From: JASHZA01 sp035624865
GTDB taxonomy: Bacteria > Desulfobacterota > Binatia > Binatales > Binataceae
DNA length: 13,834 nucleotides
Direction of reading: 5' to 3'
Assembly (NCBI GenBank): GCA_035624865.1
Contig: DASPQS010000253.1
Span: forward strand, 1 to 13,834
The translations under genes and the position numbers were made by a program. Below the pieces are notes generated by a model. That model saw nothing but the letters and a program-made list of their open reading frames with translations, had not been told where the DNA came from and did not search any database. Positions 1-6,630 of this stretch are shown piece after piece (positions within the stretch are counted from its first letter, which is position 1; every line of letters starts with the position of its first letter).

Positions 1-316
1 CGCCCACGTCGTTCATGACCTTGGCGTTGATCTTGAGCAAATCGTCACGGCTCATGCCGGGCTTGCGCGGCGACCCCGACGTCACCACGCAGCAATCGGC
101 GCCCTCGATCGCCTTGATATCGATCGAGCCGGTGACGTCGATATCGGCGCCCAGCACCGGCGCGGATTCCAGCATATCCAGCGCCTTGCCCTGCGGCAGG
201 CCGTCGATGATGTCGTAGAGGACGATATCGCCCAGGCCGCGCAGGAAGCACAGATGGGCGCAGGTTGCGCCGACGTTGCCGGCGCCGATAAAGGCTATCT
301 TCTTTCTCTTTGCCAC
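1..316 (-). CDS. mdh: Malate dehydrogenase, N-terminal part (cut by window edge)
   Basis: NAD-dependent malate dehydrogenase interconverts malate and oxaloacetate in the cytoplasmic TCA cycle. Only the first 105 codons are in the window; the gene continues past base 1. The Rossmann nucleotide-binding loop GAGNVG is at residues 11-16. An Asp at residue 35, at the end of the second beta strand (LYD), is the usual NAD-selecting residue. The substrate loop at about 81-95 contains PRKPGMSR, with Arg84 and Arg90 matching the substrate-binding arginines of the LDH-like MDH family. PQGKALD (41-47) is also typical of this family. The start is GTG: translation from it gives the expected short basic lead (MAKRKK) before the first beta strand, and no in-frame ATG lies just upstream. 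No strong Shine-Dalgarno is visible. Family assignment is firm. Confidence 0.95.
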   Translation of the reverse strand, partial: MAKRKKIAFIGAGNVGATCAHLCFLRGLGDIVLYDIIDGLPQGKALDMLESAPVLGADIDVTGSIDIKAIEGADCCVVTSGSPRKPGMSRDDLLKINAKVMNDVG

Positions 317-541
317 GGCTTGTATCGCAGTTCTCGCTGGTAAATTTTCCGTGAGCGTAACTTATATGTCGGCGTTTTGGAATTCCGACGGCTTAATACC
401 GGAAGCGGGTTCCATCGCTACGGGAGCGCGAGTTTTCCGCGGTTGAGACTAAATAGCAGCCCGCCAACTGCTAGTGAAGCGCGGCGGTGTCCCAATTTGA
501 ATGTGGCAAACCGGCTTCGTGGCTCCCGGGGAGTCCGAGGC

Positions 542-964
542 TCAACGCATGGGATAGAAGCCGCCACCGGGAGTCGCGGTCGAGCCTCGCGGCGGGGTGA
601 GCATCGGGCTGGTGGAGGGGATGGGGCCGGTGGTCGACGGCGGCACCACGATTCTGCCCGGCACGAGCGGCATCATTGCGCTGGCGCGGGTCGTCGTGGC
701 CGGGCTGGGCGGGCATCCGGGGCGGGCCGCTGGGGCGGGGGTAAGGAGATCCGAGGATGGGACGCACGGCGGGGTGTTGCCGAGGAATCGTGAAGCGGTC
801 TCGAAATTGTTTTCACGGACGGGAGCCATCGTCGCGCATCCGCAGAGGCCGATAGACAAAAGCCAGACAGCGAGGGCGGCGCGGATCGAGCGGGGTTTTG
901 TGGCATCCGTGCGGTCGTGGTAGTGAGACCTCGAACCAAGTTTAACAACAGGAGGGCGAGCCAT
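542..964 (-). CDS. Putative small proline-rich lipoprotein
   Basis: This 140-residue protein is not recognised. Residues 27-39 form a hydrophobic stretch after Arg-rich sequence, followed by LCGC, a plausible lipobox with Cys43 as the lipidated residue. The mature part (44-140) is short, rich in Pro, Thr and Ser, with no recognisable domain and no hydrophobic core, so it could be a disordered surface or periplasmic tail. The n-region before the hydrophobic stretch is unusually long (about 26 residues). The ATG at 964 is the only ATG, GTG or TTG between the start of the neighbouring gene and the signal peptide; a TTG at 1003 is a weaker alternative. Third positions are mostly G/C, and no better frame occupies this stretch on either strand. 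If it is not a gene, 317-962 is an unexplained 646-base gap. It lies upstream of mdh on the same strand. Confidence 0.5.
   Translation of the reverse strand: MARPPVVKLGSRSHYHDRTDATKPRSIRAALAVWLLSIGLCGCATMAPVRENNFETASRFLGNTPPCVPSSDLLTPAPAARPGCPPSPATTTRASAMMPLVPGRIVVPPSTTGPIPSTSPMLTPPRGSTATPGGGFYPMR
950..955 (+). promoter_or_regulatory. Strong Shine-Dalgarno for the NTF2-like gene
   Basis: A complete AGGAGG lies seven bases upstream of the ATG at 963 and fixes that start. It sits inside the reading frame of the divergent putative lipoprotein gene. Confidence 0.85.
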
Positions 965-1478
965 GGCGGACCTTGAAGCGCGCGTCAAAGAACTCGAAGC
1001 CAAGGTGCAGGAGCTAACCGATCGCGAGGCGATTCGTGACCTGCGTTACCGTTACCATGAATACGTCAACGAGGGCAGGTTCAAGGATATCCCGGAACTA
1101 TTCACCGAGGACGGCGTGCTCGACTTCGCCCATCTGGGGAAGGCGACGGGGCGCACGGAGCTATTGAAGTTCTTCGGGGCGCTGGGCAGTACGCCGTCGG
1201 AAGCCGAGAAGAATCGCCCGCGGATCACGTGGGTGAAACAATTCATCCACAACCACGTGATCCATCTGCACGGCGACAAGGGCCACGGATTTTCGTACCT
1301 CGAGGCCAAGCCGATCTATAACAACGAGGCGTTCCTGGTCGCCGCGCGTTACGACGACGAATACGTCAAGCGCAACGGGGAGTGGAAGTTCACCAAGATG
1401 AGCCTGGTGCCGTACTTCATGGTGCCGTTCAAGGAGGGGTGGGCGCAGAAGGACCGGATCAAGATGGGGACGCATTAG
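963..1478 (+). CDS. NTF2/SnoaL-like family protein
   Basis: This 171-residue cytoplasmic protein has an N-terminal amphipathic heptad segment (residues 4-19, LEARVKELEAKVQEL), probably a short coiled coil. It is followed by an NTF2/SnoaL-like cone fold: helix REAIRDLRYRYHEYVNEG (21-38), DIPELFTEDGVLDF (42-55), central strands with FIHNHVIHLHGDKGHGFSYLE, and a final strand YVKRNGEWKFTKMSL (134-148). Such proteins are small-molecule enzymes (isomerases, dehydratases, cyclases) or ligand binders, and the sequence does not say which; several His residues (97, 101, 103, 108) could line the pocket. There is no signal peptide. The start is fixed by a perfect AGGAGG seven bases upstream. It stands alone on its strand between a divergent putative lipoprotein gene and convergent icd. 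Confidence 0.85.
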   Translation: MADLEARVKELEAKVQELTDREAIRDLRYRYHEYVNEGRFKDIPELFTEDGVLDFAHLGKATGRTELLKFFGALGSTPSEAEKNRPRITWVKQFIHNHVIHLHGDKGHGFSYLEAKPIYNNEAFLVAARYDDEYVKRNGEWKFTKMSLVPYFMVPFKEGWAQKDRIKMGTH

Positions 1479-1480
1479 GG

Positions 1481-1516
1481 AACAAAAACGGCCGGTGGGT
1501 AATCCCGCCGGCCGTT
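1481..1516 (-). terminator. Rho-independent terminator of icd, possibly bidirectional
   Basis: Bases 1487-1499 and 1504-1516 form a 13-pair G+C-rich stem (one G-T wobble) closed by a TAAT loop. On the minus strand the stem is followed by a T-run (TTTTTGTT counting the last stem bases), the classic intrinsic terminator layout, 26 bases past the icd stop codon. On the plus strand the following bases (GTGATGTG) are only weakly T-rich, so termination of the NTF2-like gene, whose stop is 8 bases before the stem, is likely less efficient. Confidence 0.9.
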
Positions 1517-1541
1517 GTGATGTGCGTTTAGCGAATCGCCG

Positions 1542-2786
1542 CTACATATTCTCGACGATCGCCTTGCCGAACTCGGAGCACTTGAGCAGCTTCGCACCGG
1601 TCATCAGGCGCTCGAAGTCGTAGGTCACCGTCTTGTTGGCGATCGACCGCTCGATCCCGCGGATGATCCCGTCGGCGACTTCCTGCCATCCCATGTGCTC
1701 GAACATCAGGACGCCGGAGAGGATCACGGAACCGGGATTGACCTTGTCCTGGTTCGCGTACTTCGGTGCGGTGCCGTGGGTGGCCTCGAAGATCGCGTGG
1801 CCGGTTATGTAATTGATGTTGGCGCCGGGGGCGATGCCGATTCCGCCGACCTGGGCGGCCAGCGCGTCGGAGAGATAGTCGCCGTTGAGGTTGGTGGTCG
1901 CGATAACGTCGAACTCATCGGGGCGCGTCAGCGCCTGCTGGAACGTGATGTCCGCGATGTTGTCCTTCACCAGGACCTGACCCGCAGGGGGATTGCCGCC
2001 GCAATCGTCCCATCCGATCGCCCTGCCCTTGTACTCGCGGCGGGTCAGTTCGTAACCCCAATCGCGGAAGGCGCCCTCGGTGAACTTCTGGATGTTACCC
2101 TTGTGGACCAGGGTCACGCTCTTGCGCTTGTGAGAGATCGCGTAGTCAAGCGCGGCGCGAATCAGGCGTTCCGATCCCTCGCGCGAGACGGGCTTGATGC
2201 CGATGCCGGAAGTGTTGGGGAAGCGAATCTTGGTCACGCCCATCTCTTCGATCAGAAACTTGATGAGCTTGCGCGCTTCGGGAGTCTCAGCCTGCCATTC
2301 GATTCCCGCATAGATGTCTTCCGCGTTCTCGCGGAAGATGACCATGTCGACCTTTTCTGGATTCTTGACCGGGCTCGGCGTGCCCTTGAAGTAGCGCACG
2401 GGGCGCAGACAGACATAAAGATCCAGCAGTTGGCGCAGCGCGACGTTGAGCGATCGGATGCCGCCGCCGACCGGTGTCGTCAGTGGTCCCTTGATTCCGA
2501 CCAGGTACTCGCTGAAGGCCTCGACTGTTTCGTCGGGCAGCCACGAATTGAACTGCTTGAACGGTTTCTCGCCGGCAAAAACCTCCATCCAGGCGATCTT
2601 GCGCTTGCCGCCATAAACTTTCTCGACAGCGTGGTCGAAGACATACTGCGAGGCGCGCCAGATGTCGGGGCCAGTGCCGTCGCCCTCGATAAACGGGATG
2701 ATCGGCTGATCCGGAACCTGGAGCTTGCCGTTGACGAGCTTGATTTTTTCGCCCTTGCTCGGAACCTTGATGTGTTTGAACGCCAT
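1542..2786 (-). CDS. icd: NADP-dependent isocitrate dehydrogenase
   Basis: Icd converts isocitrate to 2-oxoglutarate and CO2, making NADPH, as a cytoplasmic homodimer. The 414-residue protein is collinear with E. coli Icd (416 residues), including IEGDGTGPD (33-41), the substrate loop TTPVGGGIRSLNVALRQ (103-119), MVIFRENAEDIYAGIEW (148-164), LVHKGNI (226-232) and NLNGDYLSDALAAQVGGIGIAP (299-320). The NADP-selecting residues known from E. coli (Lys344, Tyr345, Val351, Tyr391, Arg395) are all present, shifted by two (342, 343, 349, 389, 393), so NADP use is well supported. Ser112 matches E. coli Ser113, the site phosphorylated by AceK; no aceK is in the window. The ATG at 2786 was chosen because it reproduces the E. 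coli N-terminus; an in-frame GTG at 2801 would add five residues. A strong terminator follows the gene. Confidence 0.97.
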   Translation of the reverse strand: MAFKHIKVPSKGEKIKLVNGKLQVPDQPIIPFIEGDGTGPDIWRASQYVFDHAVEKVYGGKRKIAWMEVFAGEKPFKQFNSWLPDETVEAFSEYLVGIKGPLTTPVGGGIRSLNVALRQLLDLYVCLRPVRYFKGTPSPVKNPEKVDMVIFRENAEDIYAGIEWQAETPEARKLIKFLIEEMGVTKIRFPNTSGIGIKPVSREGSERLIRAALDYAISHKRKSVTLVHKGNIQKFTEGAFRDWGYELTRREYKGRAIGWDDCGGNPPAGQVLVKDNIADITFQQALTRPDEFDVIATTNLNGDYLSDALAAQVGGIGIAPGANINYITGHAIFEATHGTAPKYANQDKVNPGSVILSGVLMFEHMGWQEVADGIIRGIERSIANKTVTYDFERLMTGAKLLKCSEFGKAIVENM

Positions 2787-3019
2787 CTGCCTTACACTCA
2801 CCCCGTCCTAAAGGTAGTTTTGCGCGCCATGGCGGCTGCGCCGTTAACGCCCGCGATCATGTTGCGCTTAATGATATAGCAAACCCCTGTCGAAGCCAGC
2901 AAAAGCGCAGCCGCAAGCGCCCAGCTTCGTCGACGCCCGCATGCCTTGCTCACGCGGGCGGCCCGATGCTATTTCGGTTTCGCGAACGCACGCGCAATCT
3001 CTTACGCCGCGGAGCAATT

Positions 3020-4237
3020 ATGGATTTTAGATATACGCCACAAGAAGAGGCCTTCCGCTCGAAGCTTCACGCATGGCTCGAGAAAACTTCGGCGGAAGTT
3101 TTCGGCCGCGGCAAGGACGGCGGAGTAGGCGCTTCCACCGCGAGCCTGCTCGACGTCGGCGACGACACGCGATGGCAACGCCTGCGCGAGTACCATCGGC
3201 GGCTCTATGATTCGGGCTACGTGGCGCTGCATTGGCCCAAGGAGCACGGTGGCGGCGGCGCGACCCTGATGGAGCAGGCCATCTACCAGGACGAGGTCTT
3301 GAGCTACGCCCTGCCTCTCTACGGCGCCAACCAACTCGCGATCGACCGGATCGGCCCGACCCTGATGTTCATGGGGACCAAGGCGCAGAAGGATCGCTAT
3401 CTGCACAAGATGCTGACCGGTGAGGAAATCTGGTGCCAGGGTTATTCGGAACCCAACGCCGGCTCCGACCTCGCCGGTATTCAGACCCGCGCCGTGCTCG
3501 ACGGCGACACCTTCGTAATCAACGGGCAGAAAGTGTGGACCAGCCTCGCCCATCGGGCGCAGATGCAGGTGCTGCTGGTGCGCACCGATCCCGAAGTGCC
3601 CAAGCACAAAGGCATTTCGTATTTGCTGGTCGACATGAAGAGCCCTGGTATCATGATTCGCCCGCTGGTGCAGATAACGGGCGAGGCCGGCTTCAACGAA
3701 GTTTTCTACGACAACGTTCGCGTGCCCAAGGAAAATATCGTCGGCGAGATCAACCAGGGATGGCAAGTCTCGATCGCGACCCTGATGTATGAGCGCGTCT
3801 CGGGCGGCACGCGCCATCCGGTTCAGCGCACGATTACCGAGTTGCTCGAACTCTCGAAGCAGGTGGAATTCGAGGGGATCACCGCAAACAAACATCCGTA
3901 CGTGCGGCAGAGATTGGCGCAGTTCGCGGTCGAGGCCGAATGCCTGCGGTTGAGCCGCTATCGGTCGCTCACTTCACAACTCAAGGGCAAGATCCCGGGA
4001 CCCGAGAGCTCCTTCGGCAAACTCTTCGCAACCGAACTCAATCTGCGGGTCGCGATGTTTGCCGACGAGTTGCTCGGACCTTACGCAACGGTCGACAAGG
4101 GCTCGATCGGAGCGGTCGAGGGCGGACGCTGGATGGCGCGGTCGTTGGCGGCGCGCGGCCTCACGATCGCCGCGGGCTCGAGCGAAATTCAGCACAACAT
4201 CATCGGCGAGCGCGTTCTGAAGTTGCCCAAGGGTTGA
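3020..4237 (+). CDS. Acyl-CoA dehydrogenase family protein
   Basis: This FAD-dependent flavoenzyme (405 residues, normal length) introduces an alpha-beta double bond into an acyl-CoA, passing electrons to an electron-transfer flavoprotein. Visible parts are the N-terminal helical domain (1-130), the middle beta domain with the FAD/substrate signature YSEPNAGSDLAGIQTRA (142-158) and VINGQKVWTS (166-175), then the C-terminal helical domain ending in AAGSSEIQHNIIGERVLKLP (384-403). At the place of the medium-chain enzyme's catalytic Glu376 there is Ala385. Glu258 (LMYERV) lines up with the alternative base of the isovaleryl/long-chain enzymes (IVD Glu254) and is the likely base; this is inference. 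The substrate chain is not predictable. The start at 3020 has GGAG five bases upstream; an in-frame ATG at 2966 would add 18 basic residues unlike the family. Its stop overlaps a possible ATG of the next gene by one base. Confidence 0.95.
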   Translation: MDFRYTPQEEAFRSKLHAWLEKTSAEVFGRGKDGGVGASTASLLDVGDDTRWQRLREYHRRLYDSGYVALHWPKEHGGGGATLMEQAIYQDEVLSYALPLYGANQLAIDRIGPTLMFMGTKAQKDRYLHKMLTGEEIWCQGYSEPNAGSDLAGIQTRAVLDGDTFVINGQKVWTSLAHRAQMQVLLVRTDPEVPKHKGISYLLVDMKSPGIMIRPLVQITGEAGFNEVFYDNVRVPKENIVGEINQGWQVSIATLMYERVSGGTRHPVQRTITELLELSKQVEFEGITANKHPYVRQRLAQFAVEAECLRLSRYRSLTSQLKGKIPGPESSFGKLFATELNLRVAMFADELLGPYATVDKGSIGAVEGGRWMARSLAARGLTIAAGSSEIQHNIIGERVLKLPKG

Positions 4238-4308
4238 TGAATCTCGGGCGCCGTGTCTGTTGGCAGCGGCGAGGAGCCGCTACAATTTGCGGTCGTTGGG
4301 TGGCGCGT

Positions 4309-4974
4309 ATGGGTGGACGTGGCGGCCGGATACGATTGCTGTGCGGGCTGACTCTGATCAGCGCCGCGGGATGCGCCACGCATCAGGCGCCCCCACCGCT
4401 TGCGGTCTCGCCTCCCCCGATCGTTTCGCATCCGTCGCTCGTCGGAACCGCCTCGTGGTACGGCCCCGGCTTCAACGGCCATCGCACCTCGAGCGGCGAG
4501 ATCTACAACCAGGACGATCTTACCGCCGCCTCGACCCTGTTTCCGCTCGGAACCCGCCTCCTCGTTACCGATCGCGACAACGGCCGCTCCGTCGAAGTCA
4601 CCATTAATGACCATGGCCCTTACCTGAAGGGCCGCGGCATCGACCTCTCCGAACGGGCGGCCCAAGTGCTTGGGATGATCGGTCCGGGCACCGCACCGGT
4701 GCTGATGGAGGTCCTTGAGACACCGCCGGGCGGGCCCGCGCTGGGTCAACGTTACTTCGTGCAACTAGGCTCCTTCTCCGACCCGCAAAATGCACGCCGC
4801 CTCGGCGAGCGTTTCGCCGCGCGCTACCCGGACGTGCAAATCGAAGAGACCCGCGGGAGCGAAAGCCGTCACTACCGTGTGCGGATGGGGGCCTTCATCA
4901 CTCGCCAGGCGGCCGAAGAGCGCGCCATGCATGTGGCCGGCTTTGGCTATCCGATCGTCATTGTTACGGAATAG
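4309..4974 (+). CDS. rlpA: RlpA-like lipoprotein (DPBB + SPOR domains)
   Basis: RlpA proteins are outer-membrane lipoproteins that bind and, in some bacteria, cleave denuded peptidoglycan at the septum. Here a signal peptide ends in a lipobox (SAAGC) at Cys22, followed by a Pro-rich linker, a double-psi beta-barrel domain at 45-136 (GTASWYGPGFNGHRTSSGE..., NGRSVEVTINDHGPYLKGRGIDLSE) and a C-terminal SPOR domain at 147-220 (YFVQLGSFSDPQNARRLGER), which binds glycan strands lacking stem peptides. Counting from the conserved GE glutamate (Glu64), the position of the His of the usual TAAH motif is Ser75 and that of a conserved Asp is Asn67; Asp101 is kept. Lytic activity is therefore uncertain. 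The start at 4309 (221 residues) gives a clean lipoprotein signal. Alternatives are GTG 4300 and ATG 4237, the latter overlapping the upstream stop (ATGA) and adding 24 residues. Confidence 0.93.
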   Translation: MGGRGGRIRLLCGLTLISAAGCATHQAPPPLAVSPPPIVSHPSLVGTASWYGPGFNGHRTSSGEIYNQDDLTAASTLFPLGTRLLVTDRDNGRSVEVTINDHGPYLKGRGIDLSERAAQVLGMIGPGTAPVLMEVLETPPGGPALGQRYFVQLGSFSDPQNARRLGERFAARYPDVQIEETRGSESRHYRVRMGAFITRQAAEERAMHVAGFGYPIVIVTE

Positions 4975-5056
4975 CGCACCACTCGTGGCGTAAAAACGGC
5001 GAATGATAACGTTAGGAACATTAGTGGATAATCGCACACGATACGGCAAAATAGCT

Positions 5057-5086
5057 TTGATAATCCCTACGTAGCAATGCTATGCT
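5057..5086 (+). promoter_or_regulatory. Candidate sigma-70 promoter of the metallopeptidase pair
   Basis: TTGATA (5057-5062, five of six to the -35 consensus) and TATGCT (5081-5086, four of six to the -10) are separated by 18 bases. Transcription would begin near 5093, the A of the start codon, giving a leaderless or almost leaderless mRNA; indeed no Shine-Dalgarno precedes that ATG. The whole gap 4975-5092 is conspicuously A+T-rich for this window. It contains three GATAAY copies (near 5005, 5027 and 5059) and two eight-base palindromes, TAACGTTA (5007-5014) and CTACGTAG (5067-5074), which could be regulator sites. Confidence 0.4.
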
Positions 5087-5092
5087 GGCCAT

Positions 5093-6595
5093 ATGCCAGC
5101 ACGAACCCACATCCGCGCGGTCATTCTGATTGTGGGTCTGTCGTTGCTTGGCGCGTTCGCCTTCGCCGGTCGTGCCGGCGCGCTTGTGCATAACGGCGCG
5201 CTTGACATCAACAAGGCAGTCGCGACCGAACAAACCATCCAAATCGTCCGCGATCTTCACTTCAAGCGCGACGTCGGTGTCACCGTGATGACGCCGGATC
5301 AGGTGGCGAAGATGCTGGCGGTGCCCAAGCTGGGAGATCCCTCGGACGACCAGATTGCAGCGGAAGGAGCTGCGGGCGCGATGCTCGGGCTCTTTCCTCA
5401 AGGGATCGACCTCAAATCCGCCTCGATCGAAACGCTGAAAGAACAGTTACTCGCCTTCTACGACTTCAACACCAGGCACATGGTGGTGATCGACGGCGGT
5501 GATCAAAGCGTCAGCTCGAATATCGAGTTGGCGGGCGAGCGCGCGGGCCTGCGCGACTATCTCGGCTACCTGATTCTCGCGCATGAATACACGCACGCGC
5601 TTCAGGATCAGAATTTCCACCTCGGCGAGAAGCTGCGGCGATTGCGCGAAGACACCGATGCGGAACTGGCGTTGCGTTCGGTGGCCGAGGGTGACGCGAC
5701 ACTCGCCGGATGGGGTTACGTGTTGGGCAAGATGGACGTCGGTACGGTCCAGATGCTCGAGTCGGACGTCAAGACCTTTACCAAAGACTACACCCTCCAT
5801 CCCAAAGGCGGATCGCTGGCCGCCTACGAATATTTCAATTTCCCCTACGTTCAGGGGCTGCGCTTCGTCAGTGAAGCATACAAGCGCGGCGGCTGGGCCG
5901 CGGTTGACGCGCTCTATCGCGATCCGCCGGAATCGACCGCGCAGATCATGGAGCCCTCGCTTTACTTCGACCATCGCACGCGCCCGCTCGAGGTTGACCT
6001 CTACGGCTACGACCCGATGCTCGACGGCTGGCAGATGGTCGAGAGTGACACCAGCGGCGAGCTCGCGCTCCAAGTCATCCTCGAGCGCAACCTGGGGGTC
6101 AACTCGCGGGAGATCACGCCCGCTTTCGAATGGGCCGGCGACCGCCTGGCGCTTTTCCGCAGGAATGGAGAAATCGGAGCGTTGTGGTTGATCGCGTTCC
6201 GGGATCAGTCTTCGGCCCGGAGCTTCGCTGCGACCTACAAGCGCGTGCTCGATCGCGTGCTCGGAAGCCGCACACCGCGTCTGGTTGAAAGCCGGGATAG
6301 CGCGGTCCTGGTTATCGCGGGCGCGCCGGCGCGTATTTCCGGGCTCGCCGCGTCGGTTTGGAAATCGAGCGTGATCGCCGTGCCGCAGCCCAGGGACTTG
6401 ACCGCCTCCGTCGATCTCGATGACGCCGCCGCGGATGTGCCGCGCCGACGGCAAAGTTCGCCGGCGGAATCGGCCGGCTTCGTGGATCGCGTTAAGCAGA
6501 TAATCCGGCGTCTGGCCGCCTCGCAGTCCAAGCCGCTGTTCGAATCCGGCAAGGACGGCAAGGACAACCAGGGCGATCCCGACCTGCTCCCTTGA
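5093..6595 (+). CDS. Putative exported HExxH zinc metallopeptidase (paralogue 1)
   Basis: This 500-residue protein is not matched to a named family here. It has an N-terminal hydrophobic segment (about 9-26), either a cleaved signal peptide (AFA or AGA sites near 24-30) or a membrane anchor. The motif LAHEYTHALQDQ (162-173) contains HExxH (His164, Glu165, His168), and AEGDAT at 198-203 places Glu199, 31 residues later, as the likely third zinc ligand, a gluzincin-like layout. A second conserved block, DPPESTAQIMEPSLYFDH (277-294), is shared with the next gene. Residues 440-500 form a charged, probably flexible tail. It lies 118 bases after rlpA and 36 bases before its paralogue, so the pair is probably co-transcribed. 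The start has no Shine-Dalgarno. The peptidase call rests on the motif; the substrate is unknown and activity is inferred. Confidence 0.8.
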   Translation: MPARTHIRAVILIVGLSLLGAFAFAGRAGALVHNGALDINKAVATEQTIQIVRDLHFKRDVGVTVMTPDQVAKMLAVPKLGDPSDDQIAAEGAAGAMLGLFPQGIDLKSASIETLKEQLLAFYDFNTRHMVVIDGGDQSVSSNIELAGERAGLRDYLGYLILAHEYTHALQDQNFHLGEKLRRLREDTDAELALRSVAEGDATLAGWGYVLGKMDVGTVQMLESDVKTFTKDYTLHPKGGSLAAYEYFNFPYVQGLRFVSEAYKRGGWAAVDALYRDPPESTAQIMEPSLYFDHRTRPLEVDLYGYDPMLDGWQMVESDTSGELALQVILERNLGVNSREITPAFEWAGDRLALFRRNGEIGALWLIAFRDQSSARSFAATYKRVLDRVLGSRTPRLVESRDSAVLVIAGAPARISGLAASVWKSSVIAVPQPRDLTASVDLDDAAADVPRRRQSSPAESAGFVDRVKQIIRRLAASQSKPLFESGKDGKDNQGDPDLLP

Positions 6596-6630
6596 TGCCC
6601 GCCGCAGGCTAAGCGTATCGTCCGCCCCCG

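Noticed and set aside
377..923. Plus-strand open frames 377-793 and 597-923 in the region between mdh and the NTF2-like gene
   Set aside because: They are Gly/Arg-rich with no signal peptide or domain, and the minus-strand lipoprotein frame over the same stretch is the better candidate.
1695..2879. 394-codon open frame on the plus strand opposite icd
   Set aside because: It is fully antisense to a clearly conserved icd; long antisense frames are expected in G+C-rich coding DNA, and the translation shows no domain.
2787..3019. Possible promoter boxes in the divergent icd/acyl-CoA dehydrogenase gap
   Set aside because: The gap must hold promoters for both genes, but the best hexamer pairs (such as TTGCTG...TATATC towards icd) match consensus poorly, so no specific site is claimed.
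3002..3895. 297-codon open frame on the minus strand opposite the acyl-CoA dehydrogenase
   Set aside because: It is a shadow of the conserved gene, with composition typical of antisense translation and no recognisable motif.
5447..6454. 335-codon minus-strand open frame opposite metallopeptidase paralogue 1
   Set aside because: It is antisense to a frame with a conserved zinc motif and a paralogue next door; its own translation is Arg/Gly/Ala-rich without domains.
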